Of a DNA stretch of 40,774 bases, positions 1 to 7,893 are shown one piece after another. Source of the stretch: Saprospiraceae bacterium. Its GTDB lineage: Bacteria; Bacteroidota; Bacteroidia; Chitinophagales; Saprospiraceae. Within the stretch, counting starts at the first letter, position 1. The number at the start of each line of letters is the position of its first letter. The stretch spans positions 1 through 40,774 of the forward strand of contig JABSSK010000004.1 of NCBI GenBank assembly GCA_013214265.1, given 5' to 3'. The position numbers were made by a program, and so were the translations under genes. Under the pieces are notes generated by a model. The model was given only the letters and a program-made list of their open reading frames with translations. It had not been told where the DNA came from and did not search any database.

Positions 1-30
1 ATAAAATGATATAAAATCTGGATTTGCGTT

Positions 31-909
31 TTATAATTGGATGCCTTCCATTTGTTCCCGCTCCACATATTTTTTCCAAGTCTCTATTTTACTATCAATA
101 CTTATAGAGATTATTTCCAGATTATTATTGTCAGCATAATCCACTTCCAGTTGTCGGAGATAAGGATGTTCTTTAATGCACGGCTTGCACCACGTGGCCC
201 ATACATCAATGTAGAGATATTTGCCCTCATAATCACTTAAGTCAATTTGGTTACCGGAAGCATCTTGAAAGGTGAAAGCATTACCTTTTTGCCCAATCAG
301 CGAAAGCTTATATTGATTTTTTTCGTATCGTGCTGCCAGAACATCTTGGAATCGATTCAGTTCTTCCTTTGCCATCTCTTTGAATACTTCAGAACAGCTG
401 CTATTGTCAATTTCTTGTATGGCTTGCTTCATTTCGGTGGCCAGCATGATGTTGAAACTGTCTTGAGGAAGTGGTGAACGTATTGCATTATTGAGTTTGT
501 CTCTGATTTTTGCAATGGAGGCTAAAACCAGGTTGTTGGGTGATGTTGGTCCGGAAATGATAAGGGAAGGTACGGGGTTCTTTACTTCGAATGTAACCGT
601 AGTTTGTTGGCCATCCTTTAAAAATAAATCAGCTATGGTCTTCACATTTTCTCCTGAGTAATAAAACAGCTTATATCTTGTTTCTTCCGGAGAATGGATG
701 GTTATCTTACTTTTTCCATCTTCATTAGCAAAACCGATACCTACTTGAATCATAGGAGATGCACTTGGGTCATATAATACAAGGCTATCTACGGATGAAT
801 GGTCACCAATCATTGCTATATCCACGGTAGTCTGATCAGGACTACAAGCTACTAGTAAAACAAGCCATAACCAGGAATAATTGACGAAGGAAATAAGGTA
901 GGTTTTCAT
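31..909 (-). CDS. TlpA/AhpC-type thioredoxin-fold lipoprotein, probably truncated by a premature TAA
   Basis: A 292-residue envelope protein with a lipoprotein-type signal (hydrophobic stretch ending LLVAC, Cys at about 22), a 170-residue poorly conserved middle part, and a C-terminal thioredoxin fold with the redox motif WATWCKPC at about residues 235-242. TlpA-like proteins reduce or exchange disulfides in the periplasm. The fold is incomplete: the family normally continues for another 50-60 residues, including the cis-proline strand (typically GIPxFILID). Here the frame stops at TAA (31-33) just after EGIQL. Reading past the stop gives NANPDFISFY up to the window edge, which fits the expected next helix. 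I therefore infer a nonsense change or a sequence error rather than a natural end. Start ATG at 909 is supported by the signal peptide. It lies downstream of gldK on the same strand but beyond gldK's terminator, so it is probably a separate transcript. Confidence 0.75.
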   Translation of the reverse strand: MKTYLISFVNYSWLWLVLLVACSPDQTTVDIAMIGDHSSVDSLVLYDPSASPMIQVGIGFANEDGKSKITIHSPEETRYKLFYYSGENVKTIADLFLKDGQQTTVTFEVKNPVPSLIISGPTSPNNLVLASIAKIRDKLNNAIRSPLPQDSFNIMLATEMKQAIQEIDNSSCSEVFKEMAKEELNRFQDVLAARYEKNQYKLSLIGQKGNAFTFQDASGNQIDLSDYEGKYLYIDVWATWCKPCIKEHPYLRQLEVDYADNNNLEIISISIDSKIETWKKYVEREQMEGIQL

Positions 910-1402
910 AGACTGATCTTTTTTTGTTTGATAAAATTCTCTTTTCGTAAAAAAATGAAATGACCCTGAGTATGAAAAGGAAGTTGACTAATCTCTTTGT
1001 AGGAAGGGGTTACAGTACTTCAGGTTTTGTACGGACAAATTGTTGGTTGAGGAAGAGTATTGATCCTATTATGATGTTAAGCAAAGTTTTGGGTAGTATT
1101 AGCTTTCCACTTTGATTGGGATATCCAAATGGTCAGTTTACTACTATTTTACGGTTTTAAGGTTAAATTAAAAAGAGACTGACGATTTCTTTTTTTGATA
1201 ACCGCAGGTGAATACTTTTTGAGTAGCCCCGATTGAATTGGGATACACCTTATGTTTTACATGATTGATCAGTATAGCAAACAAATCAATAGGTTTGAAT
1301 ACAGCGAAAGGTATGTAAATTATCAAGTGCCTTGAGTTGGGGGGTGTTTTAAGCAAGAGAGGGAAAAATACGCTTACAGAACAGCAAATAAACACAAAAT
1401 AA
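910..1402. other. Non-coding stretch between the thioredoxin-like gene and the gldK terminator
   Basis: About 490 bases without a convincing gene. The only open frame of any size (1168-1395, minus, 75 codons) has no recognisable domain and lies in AT-rich sequence just downstream of the gldK terminator. I see no RNA gene, long repeat or clear promoter; the promoter of the thioredoxin-like gene should lie near its right-hand start. Confidence 0.5.
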
Positions 1403-1437
1403 AACCAGGGGAATCTGCATTACAGATTCCCCTGGTT
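1403..1437 (-). terminator. Rho-independent terminator of gldK
   Basis: A perfect 15-bp stem (AACCAGGGGAATCTG and its complement) with a 5-nt loop, followed on the minus strand by TTTATTTTG. It sits about 60 nt beyond the gldK stop and should end that transcript. Confidence 0.85.
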
Positions 1438-1498
1438 AAGCGTCCTTAGACATTTCTGGGTTAATAGACGACAGATATTATTCGAGCAAATAAAACTA

Positions 1499-2746
1499 TT
1501 AGAAGTCGTCGTTAATTGAGCGACCCATAAAGGTTAATGCAGAACGGAAACCTACGTACGACTTAGTGGTGTCCTGATATTCATACGCACGGGTGCTGGT
1601 TTGTAAGAAATGGTAAACATCCTTCCAAGAACCCCCACGAATCACTTTCCGTTTGTCTGCTTCGGAGTCATTTTCCTGAGCATCGTATCGTATGTCCGGG
1701 TTCATGTCGTGAATAAAAGCATAAGAATTCTCATAGTATGCACTGCTTGTCCATTCGGCTACATTTCCTGCCATATTAAACAAGCCATAGTCATTGGGGA
1801 AATAGGCATCAGCTCGTACGGTATACATTCCACCATCTTCTGGATAATTACCACGCCCTGGTTTAAAGTTGGCTAGCAGGCAACCTTTGGCATTTCGCAC
1901 ATAAGGGCCACCCCATGGATAAGGAGCTAAATCTCGACCACCACGGGCAGCATATTCCCACTCAAATTCCGTAGGTAATCGGAAGTCTTCGATTTTCACA
2001 CCTCCGTTTTTCAGGCCTGACTGGTATCCATTCCAAAGGCGAGTACGCCAATCACAGAATGCATTCGCCATTTTCCAATCTATACCCACCACGGGATAGT
2101 CGTCATAAGAGGGGTGTGAAAAATAGTTACGCGCCATAGGTTCATTGTAAGAGTAGGCGAAATCACGTACCCAGACGAGTGTATCCGGATATATCTTAGT
2201 TTCCTGCTCGACAATAAAAGAGCTTCGTGGTGAGTTACCACGATCCCTTGATGCACGCTTCCAGTCGTACCAGTCGTATTTGTAATCGAATAATTCGACG
2301 TTATATTCTTTGTTTGTGCCTAAGCGATCTTCACCTTGATAGTAAAGATCTTCCAGTGCTTCATCCGACCAATCAATATCGTATTCCCAGTCAATTTTTT
2401 CGTCTTCTGTATCATCTCTAAAATGACCCAGTATAGAATGAGCAATAGAATCGCGAACCCAATAAACAAATTGACGGTATTCATTATTGGTAATTTCAGT
2501 ATCGTCCATGTAGAAACCTTGAATGGATATGGTTTTTGGACGTTGAATGAAGGTATTGGCTACGTCTTGATCCCCAACGCCTATTGTGAATGTTCCGGAA
2601 GGCACATATACCATTCCATATGGATTGATACCATTCCAAGAAGGGCGATTTTGAACGCCGATCAATTCTCCTGTCCCGCGGCTACCACCGCAAGATGTTA
2701 CTAACACCACTAGCGCAGCCAGTGTAATCTTGAGTACATTTTTCAT
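1499..2746 (-). CDS. gldK: GldK, gliding motility / type IX secretion lipoprotein
   Basis: GldK forms, with GldN, the periplasmic ring of the type IX secretion system under the outer membrane. The protein is a formylglycine-generating-enzyme-like (SUMF1) fold used structurally. It has a lipoprotein signal ending LVTSCGG, then the GldK signature PYGMVYVPSGTFTIG, FYMDDTEITNNEYRQF and VYWVRDS, and a C-terminal RKVIRGGSW...VGFRSAL typical of the fold. I chose the ATG at 2746 (415 residues): the ORF-track start, a TTG at 2830, coincides with the -33 element of a good promoter, and the lipoprotein signal begins at 2746. A PorP/SprF-family gene lies upstream, as in por/gld clusters. GldL, GldM and GldN, which usually follow, are absent; a terminator comes directly after the gene. 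Confidence 0.93.
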   Translation of the reverse strand: MKNVLKITLAALVVLVTSCGGSRGTGELIGVQNRPSWNGINPYGMVYVPSGTFTIGVGDQDVANTFIQRPKTISIQGFYMDDTEITNNEYRQFVYWVRDSIAHSILGHFRDDTEDEKIDWEYDIDWSDEALEDLYYQGEDRLGTNKEYNVELFDYKYDWYDWKRASRDRGNSPRSSFIVEQETKIYPDTLVWVRDFAYSYNEPMARNYFSHPSYDDYPVVGIDWKMANAFCDWRTRLWNGYQSGLKNGGVKIEDFRLPTEFEWEYAARGGRDLAPYPWGGPYVRNAKGCLLANFKPGRGNYPEDGGMYTVRADAYFPNDYGLFNMAGNVAEWTSSAYYENSYAFIHDMNPDIRYDAQENDSEADKRKVIRGGSWKDVYHFLQTSTRAYEYQDTTKSYVGFRSALTFMGRSINDDF

Positions 2747-2800
2747 GTTAACACCCGAGTTTTCCTTCAGATTTAATGTTTGACCTTTTGAAAGCGTTCG

Positions 2801-2830
2801 TAAAGATATACGGTTTGTAGTTTTTACCAA
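2801..2830 (-). promoter_or_regulatory. gldK promoter (Bacteroidota sigma type)
   Basis: On the minus strand TTG (2830-2828), a 19-nt spacer, then TATCTTTA (2808-2801), matching the TTG / TAnnTTTG pattern with one mismatch. Transcription would start near 2794, leaving a leader of about 48 nt before the ATG at 2746. It gives gldK expression independent of the upstream PorP-like gene. Confidence 0.6.
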
Positions 2831-2956
2831 AAATTAAAAAAATACAAATATCTCAATACGGATTAACACTAACATCTCATTAACGATGGCTTTCTTGAGC
2901 TTATTATCATGCACAGACTTTATTTTTAAAAATGTCCTACAGCCCAACGGTTAAGG

Positions 2957-3925
2957 TTAGAACGCGCGTGGATGATAAATAATTCTGGGTGGTCGACCCT
3001 GACCAATTGTTTTATTTAATCTATAGGTGAGTAATAACTCATGAGAGCCATTACTAACGTTATTTAAAGAGCTGATTGTCAAATCGTAAGCGTACGCAAG
3101 ACGTAAGCCGTCACTTATATTCCAAGCACCAATTATTGCTACTGCATCTAGGCTGTTCGAGTTGTACCCTCGCAAAGAGCCACCAATGCCATATTTTTGT
3201 TCATAAACACCTAACACCGAAATTTCTGTTTGGGTTTGTAATATGTCGGAGCGAATCATAAAAGAGGGTTGGAGTGCAAAAGAATAACCCACGTCTACAT
3301 TTGCAGAAAAAGTAGCGAAATAAGTACGAGTAGTTTGAATGTCAAGGCTGGTAAGGCCAATTGATGGTTCGGTTACATTACGCACCGAAACGCCTCCTTC
3401 CAGCCATTCTCCTTTGTAGTAAACACCAACATCAAATACAGGCCTTTGTCCATTTTCTTCTGAAACAGGTAATAGGCCATCATTGTGATTAATGATGCCA
3501 TTGGATTCGTCGTAAATACCATCAGGTGTTCTAATCATAGATCCGTCCAGAGATCTTTGTAAAAAACCGGCACCTAAACCTAGTGCAAGGACTCCGTTAC
3601 CTATTTCTAACTGATAATTATAAGCTAATTGGATTAAGGTACTCTTTTGCACCCCTATTTGATCCGTTTTTAGTTGGAAGCCTAAGCCACCTCTTGCAAT
3701 ATATAGTGGCATATGTGCATTGATAGCTGTACTAGTTGGACTACCGGGTAAGTCAACCCATTGTTGACGATAGGTTCCATTAATATTGATATCATAATCA
3801 AGGCCAGCGTAGGCAGGATTATAATTGAACCGATTCATCATATATAGGCTGTACTGAATACCTTGTTGGGCATGTGATTGAAGAAGGCTTATGCCAAAAA
3901 AAAGTAAAATCAATTGTACTCTCAT
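2957..3925 (-). CDS. PorP/SprF family type IX secretion outer-membrane protein
   Basis: A 322-residue protein with a Sec signal (MRVQLILLFFGISLLQSHAQ) and then the family's hallmark start of the mature part, QYSLYMMNRFNYNPAYAG, followed by alternating beta-strand sequence to the C-terminus, as expected for an outer-membrane barrel. PorP/SprF members are T9SS partners: PorP belongs to the Porphyromonas system, and SprF is needed for secretion of the SprB adhesin in Flavobacterium. Its place upstream of gldK matches the porP-porK order in many genomes. The gap to the upstream DUF255 gene is only 26 nt, so it may share that transcript; gldK downstream has its own promoter. Bacteroidota often carry many paralogs, so whether this is the core PorP or a cargo-specific SprF is uncertain; synteny favours the core type. 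Confidence 0.88.
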   Translation of the reverse strand: MRVQLILLFFGISLLQSHAQQGIQYSLYMMNRFNYNPAYAGLDYDININGTYRQQWVDLPGSPTSTAINAHMPLYIARGGLGFQLKTDQIGVQKSTLIQLAYNYQLEIGNGVLALGLGAGFLQRSLDGSMIRTPDGIYDESNGIINHNDGLLPVSEENGQRPVFDVGVYYKGEWLEGGVSVRNVTEPSIGLTSLDIQTTRTYFATFSANVDVGYSFALQPSFMIRSDILQTQTEISVLGVYEQKYGIGGSLRGYNSNSLDAVAIIGAWNISDGLRLAYAYDLTISSLNNVSNGSHELLLTYRLNKTIGQGRPPRIIYHPRAF

Positions 3926-3951
3926 CTAGACAGCTGTTTTTGGACTAAAAT

Positions 3952-6015
3952 TTACGGGTTACTTCGTGTTTTAGCCAGTTGAATCGAATCAATTATTGTT
4001 TGTGCTTCGTGTACATCCTTTACCGGACGTTGGCAAGTATAATCTTGACACACATATATTAAGGCCTCATGTGTTGATCCAGTTCTATTACGCAGTAAAG
4101 GGAATGCTGAATTTTCTTCGTTTGAAGCCATTACTAAACTTCCGGGCGCATACCGCTTTAAAATCGCATCTCGCTTTTCTTGATAGTCGGAGCCCACGAT
4201 GGCCACTTCGTAATTAGGGTTTTCCTGCCAAAGTAAAACCCTGGCCCAGCGACCGAAAGATGATGGATAACGAAGAATCGCATTTCTCAATGATTCAATC
4301 ATGTTTTCGGATTGCTGAATCCATTCAGGTTTACCTAAATATTTACCGAGTAACCACAAGTTCTGACACATCGTAGCATTACCTGACGGTACTGCCGAAT
4401 CATACAAGTCTTTTTTACGCACGGGAGTTTGGGTTCCAGCTTCCGTAGTAAAATAAAACATTCCTGACGTTACATCAAGGAAGTGCTCAAGGACGAATTC
4501 AGTTAGGTCGGCTGCCTTACCAAGGTAGTCTAAATTTCCAGTAGACTTATATAATTCAATCAGTGATTCTATTAGAAAAGCATAGTCATCTAGATAGGCC
4601 CTGTTTTTGGACGTTCCCTTTTTCCAAGAATGGAATAACTGGGGGAAATCACCCCCTAAATGCGTCAGTAAAAATTGCATTTTAACCTTGGCTTTAGCCA
4701 ACAAGGATTCGTCGTTGAGGGCTAAACTACATTTTGTCAATGCAGTAATCATAAGTGCATTCCAACTCAAAAGTTGCTTGTCATCAAGGCCCGGTATAAC
4801 GCGTTGGTTCCGAGCTACAAGTAATTTCTCAATACTATGGTTCAAACTTTGATTTATCTCCTCATAATTGGCACTTATACCATTTGCATATTCCGTAAGG
4901 GAATGGGATCTAAATAAAATGTTTTTCCCCTCCCAATTTCCATCAGATTGCACGCCAAAGAAAGCTTTAAATAGATTGGTTTCACTTTCAAGGGTATTAT
5001 CTATTTCCGCCTCAGTCCAAACATAAAAACCACCCTCTTCACCTTCCGTATCTGCATCAAGAGCCGAAAAATAACCTTCATTGTGATGATCCATTTCTCG
5101 GTCTACCCACGCCAAAGTCTGCTTTAATGCAGTTTCGATTTCTTGGTCAGGGTAGATTCGAATGTAATCAGCCATCAGTCCGGTGAGGAGTGCGTTATCA
5201 TAGAGCATTTTTTCAAAATGGGGTATAAGCCAAGCTTCATCGGTGGCATAACGGGCAAACCCTCCTCCCAACTGGTCGTATATTCCACCGCGTAACATTT
5301 TTCGTAATGAAAGTAAAATATGCTGTTTGGCCTGTACATGACCCGTTAACAGATGATAGTCATAAGTATACCGCAAAGCCATAGTTTGCGGAAACTTTGG
5401 TGCGCCCTTAAAACCACCAAAATACGGGTCAAAGTCTTTGGATATCTGATCGAAGATTTGATGGGAAAATCCTTCAAATTCAGTAACGTTATCGTCAATT
5501 GGAGAAAGAATAGCGGCTTCTGTTCGATTGATCATTTCTATCAATTTGCCAGCCTGTTCTGTAACTACATCCTTTTTAGTAGTATAGAAAGTATGAATTC
5601 GCTGTAAAAGGTCTAACCAAGAAGGTCGGTTATGCTTGGGGGTAGGCGGAAAATATGTCCCCGCATAAAATGGCCTTCCATCTGGTAATAAAAAACAGTT
5701 AAGTGGCCATCCACCCGAACCGGTAAGGGCCTGGCATACCTCCATATAAACCTGGTCCAGGTCAGGTCTTTCTTCCCTATCAATTTTTATATTTATAAAA
5801 TGTGTATTCATATACGCTGCGGTGGCAGGGTCTTCGAATGATTCATGAGCCATGACATGACACCAATGGCAAGATGAATAGCCTACACTCACAAGAATTG
5901 GTTTGTCCTGCTGTTTAGCTAATTCGAGAGCAGATGTTGACCAAGGATGCCAATCGACTGGATTTTCAGCGTGCTGAAGTAAGTAAGGACTGGTTTCGTG
6001 TTGAAGTCGGTTCAT
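3952..6015 (-). CDS. DUF255 thioredoxin domain-containing protein (YyaL/SPATA20 family)
   Basis: A 687-residue cytoplasmic-looking protein without signal peptide. The N-terminal thioredoxin-like domain (about residues 1-165) begins with the family signature [20 protein letters not shown] and contains SSCHWCHVM, a CxxC motif. The remaining 500 residues resemble an (alpha/alpha)6 barrel like those of sugar epimerases, with [25 protein letters not shown] and [17 protein letters not shown]. The biochemical function of this conserved family is not established; it is usually annotated as a thioredoxin domain protein or, by fold, as a possible N-acylglucosamine 2-epimerase relative. Full length, no sign of damage. 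It lies 63 nt after the S24 regulator and 26 nt before the PorP-like gene on the same strand, so all three could be cotranscribed. Confidence 0.92.
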   Translation of the reverse strand: MNRLQHETSPYLLQHAENPVDWHPWSTSALELAKQQDKPILVSVGYSSCHWCHVMAHESFEDPATAAYMNTHFINIKIDREERPDLDQVYMEVCQALTGSGGWPLNCFLLPDGRPFYAGTYFPPTPKHNRPSWLDLLQRIHTFYTTKKDVVTEQAGKLIEMINRTEAAILSPIDDNVTEFEGFSHQIFDQISKDFDPYFGGFKGAPKFPQTMALRYTYDYHLLTGHVQAKQHILLSLRKMLRGGIYDQLGGGFARYATDEAWLIPHFEKMLYDNALLTGLMADYIRIYPDQEIETALKQTLAWVDREMDHHNEGYFSALDADTEGEEGGFYVWTEAEIDNTLESETNLFKAFFGVQSDGNWEGKNILFRSHSLTEYANGISANYEEINQSLNHSIEKLLVARNQRVIPGLDDKQLLSWNALMITALTKCSLALNDESLLAKAKVKMQFLLTHLGGDFPQLFHSWKKGTSKNRAYLDDYAFLIESLIELYKSTGNLDYLGKAADLTEFVLEHFLDVTSGMFYFTTEAGTQTPVRKKDLYDSAVPSGNATMCQNLWLLGKYLGKPEWIQQSENMIESLRNAILRYPSSFGRWARVLLWQENPNYEVAIVGSDYQEKRDAILKRYAPGSLVMASNEENSAFPLLRNRTGSTHEALIYVCQDYTCQRPVKDVHEAQTIIDSIQLAKTRSNP

Positions 6016-6078
6016 AAACAGGTTGTATTCCTATTCATATAACCTTCCCTGTGGGTCATGGTTCATTTATATGCCTGA

Positions 6079-6795
6079 TCAACTAATGGCATAGGAAGTT
6101 AGACGACATTTAACTTCCAGTATTTGCTTGACCTCTTCCAGGTCAACTTCATAAGGTTTATAGACAACATCGTTATCTGATATCAACCTGAGTTTTCCAG
6201 ATGGAGTGCCTGACTTTATCTGTTGTACACGTTTGGCTACTACAACATCTGTGACGACCACATAAACATGGTTGTCGCGAATCGGAGCACCACGGCGCAG
6301 CTTTTCACATATTACCAAATCACCATTTGTTATGGTAGGTAGCATGCTGTCACCACTGATTTCAACCGCAATTAAATTACCATCCAAACCTGGTATTGAG
6401 AAACGGGGTAGGTTGTCATTATTGTTGCTTTCTTGATTGATCGCATCTCCAGCAAGCGCTCTTAGTGGAGCTAAAACAATATTTCCTGAGCGGCCAAACT
6501 GCCTTTCTTCTTTATCACGTGCTGGAATACCACCAGTGATTTCGGCATTTGGTAAGAACATTTGTAGGCTAATACCAAAGAGATAATTCGCATTTATGCT
6601 GAAATGATCAAACAATTTGTTTAGTTGATCGACCGTTATGTTTCGTTGCCCCTTTAAAATGCTGTTAATAACGTGGTTATAAGTTCCAAGTTTTTTGGCA
6701 ATGTCTGACTTTCCTTTGATAATATTCCTTTTTTCCAACTCTTGGAATACTTGACTAAAGCGTTGATTGACGATATGATCCGAAAAATTACCCAT
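6079..6795 (-). CDS. XRE-family HTH repressor with S24 (LexA/CI-type) peptidase domain
   Basis: A 238-residue regulator. The N-terminal helix-turn-helix spans about residues 7-75 (DIAKKLGTYNHVINSILKGQ). The C-terminal S24 domain has the serine in ISGDSMLP (Ser150) and the lysine in VVVAKRV (Lys188), the catalytic dyad of LexA/CI-type self-cleaving repressors. An Ala-Gly pair at 115-116 (RALAGDA) sits in the hinge where such proteins are cleaved. It could therefore be inactivated by RecA-stimulated autocleavage after DNA damage, though many Bacteroidota S24 regulators are not known to be RecA-dependent. It is transcribed away from the glucosaminidase gene across a 134-bp region with two dyads, suggesting autoregulation and control of that neighbour. 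No phage genes lie nearby. Confidence 0.9.
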   Translation of the reverse strand: MGNFSDHIVNQRFSQVFQELEKRNIIKGKSDIAKKLGTYNHVINSILKGQRNITVDQLNKLFDHFSINANYLFGISLQMFLPNAEITGGIPARDKEERQFGRSGNIVLAPLRALAGDAINQESNNNDNLPRFSIPGLDGNLIAVEISGDSMLPTITNGDLVICEKLRRGAPIRDNHVYVVVTDVVVAKRVQQIKSGTPSGKLRLISDNDVVYKPYEVDLEEVKQILEVKCRLTSYAIS

Positions 6796-6829
6796 TTTTG
6801 TTTGAAATGTTTTAAAAAGACTGGATTTT

Positions 6830-6852
6830 TAAAACTATATGTTTTATATTTG
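6830..6852 (+). promoter_or_regulatory. Candidate operator overlapping the -7 element of the glucosaminidase promoter
   Basis: TAAAAC-N5-GTTTTA (6830-6846) is a perfect 6-bp inverted repeat. Its right arm overlaps TATATTTG (6845-6852), an exact TAnnTTTG -7 box on the plus strand. A repressor bound here would block the box. The -33 element is weak. The S24 repressor encoded immediately to the left is the obvious candidate ligand, by inference. Confidence 0.45.
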
Positions 6853-6860
6853 TATTGTAA

Positions 6861-6893
6861 GCCGTTTCAAAAACAAGTTTGTTTCGAAAAGGC
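6861..6893. repeat. Imperfect 33-bp dyad in the S24/glucosaminidase intergenic region
   Basis: Outer arms GCCGTTTC and GAAAAGGC pair at 7 of 8 positions, and the inner arms AAACAA-GT-TTGTTT form a second, perfect inverted repeat with almost the same centre. With transcription starting near 6859 this would lie at the very 5' end of the glucosaminidase mRNA; it may be a second operator or an RNA hairpin. Confidence 0.45.
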
Positions 6894-6929
6894 ATGATCA
6901 AGATACAAAAAGTTGTTAAGTAAGAAATC

Positions 6930-7748
6930 ATGAAACATCGTCCGTCAAAAAAAAATAAAGCCAAATCCGCTGCCCGGTCCCGATTTAGCGGTTCTGTTTT
7001 ACTAGGAAAATATGTTAAGTCGTCTTCCTCGTTCAACCGCCTTATCCGATGGCCCATTCGTTTTTTTTCAGGGCTACACAAATGGTATGTTGCGCTTAAG
7101 TATAAGGTGTTTAGATTTAGCGGAGGTATATTAGGAAGCGGTAAAATGCCGTGGCTAAAGTTTGGTATTTTGGTTGCAGCGGTCTTTTTTGTTTTCAAAA
7201 AAGATATTAAGCTTACGCTAAATATGGGTGCTCTAAAACATTCTGCTGCAGCCCAACCACATCCAAAAGAGAACCCTAGTACCATTACTGAAATGGGTAT
7301 TTCGCCTTCGCCACCAGTCAAAAGTTATAACAAAAAAATTACTTTAGCCAATGCATCTATGTTGTCACAACAAGATGTAGATGCTTACATCAGGAGATTT
7401 TTGAAGGTTGCTCAAATGGAATATAAAAAGTACCGAATTCCAGTAAGTATAAAGCTAGCCCAAGGCTTAGCGGAGAGTGAGGCTGGCAAAAACAATGCCG
7501 CATTAACAGATAACAATCACTTTGGGGGTGCAATGCAAATCATGACCTATCACACCGCTTGGGAAAACTGGAGAGCTCATTCTGTTCTTTTACATCGGTC
7601 CTATCCTGAATTATTTGAAATGGATTCGCAGGACTACAAAAGTTGGGCACAAGGACTGAAGAAATCTGGTTACTCCAAAAAAAGAAACTACGACCAAATA
7701 TTAATCAACATTATTGAAACATTCTCTCTGCAGCAATTTGATGTTTGA
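6930..7748 (+). CDS. Membrane-anchored glucosaminidase-domain peptidoglycan hydrolase (FlgJ/LytG-like)
   Basis: A 272-residue protein. Residues 1-75 are strongly basic (many Lys/Arg/Ser), then one hydrophobic segment (about 76-89, WLKFGILVAAVFFVFKK) predicts an N-in single-pass anchor. A Pro/Ser linker follows, and the glucosaminidase domain fills about 150-272: KLAQGLAESEAGKN with the likely catalytic Glu182, NNHFG, WENWRAHSVLL, and DYKSWAQGLKKSGYS. The family cleaves the N-acetylglucosamine linkage in peptidoglycan. The segment between NNHFG and the TAWENWRAHS motif is very short and lacks the usual Cys/Lys-containing loop, so substrate handling may differ. The long basic cytoplasmic tail is unusual and could bind nucleic acid or membrane phospholipid. 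It is divergent from the S24 repressor, suggesting repressor-controlled cell-wall hydrolysis. Confidence 0.85.
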   Translation: MKHRPSKKNKAKSAARSRFSGSVLLGKYVKSSSSFNRLIRWPIRFFSGLHKWYVALKYKVFRFSGGILGSGKMPWLKFGILVAAVFFVFKKDIKLTLNMGALKHSAAAQPHPKENPSTITEMGISPSPPVKSYNKKITLANASMLSQQDVDAYIRRFLKVAQMEYKKYRIPVSIKLAQGLAESEAGKNNAALTDNNHFGGAMQIMTYHTAWENWRAHSVLLHRSYPELFEMDSQDYKSWAQGLKKSGYSKKRNYDQILINIIETFSLQQFDV

Positions 7749-7861
7749 TGTCAACAACCACAATGGCCTTGAAAATATAGACAGCGTTCAAAGCAAGTAT
7801 CAGTTAACCATAAACATGCAAAAGCTTAATATCCTTTTTTAAAGTGGTTTTTCTCTTGATG

Positions 7862-7893
7862 AAGGCCGTCGTAACTGACGGCCTTATTTTTTA
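7862..7893 (+). terminator. Rho-independent terminator after the glucosaminidase gene
   Basis: A 9-bp stem AAGGCCGTC / GACGGCCTT with a 6-nt loop followed by ATTTTTTA on the plus strand. The T-run overlaps the stop codon of the convergent manA gene. Confidence 0.75.

Noticed and set aside
1168-1395. 75-codon minus-strand ORF between the thioredoxin-like gene and gldK
   Set aside because: No domain, composition like the AT-rich surroundings, and located just behind the gldK terminator without a promoter box.
2747-2830. Longer GldK N-terminus from the track's start codon
   Set aside because: That codon is the -33 TTG of the promoter; the added 28 residues would bury the lipoprotein signal.
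6812-7321. 169-codon minus-strand ORF opposite the glucosaminidase
   Set aside because: Shadow of the plus-strand gene; the plus-strand product has clear domain motifs and this one none.
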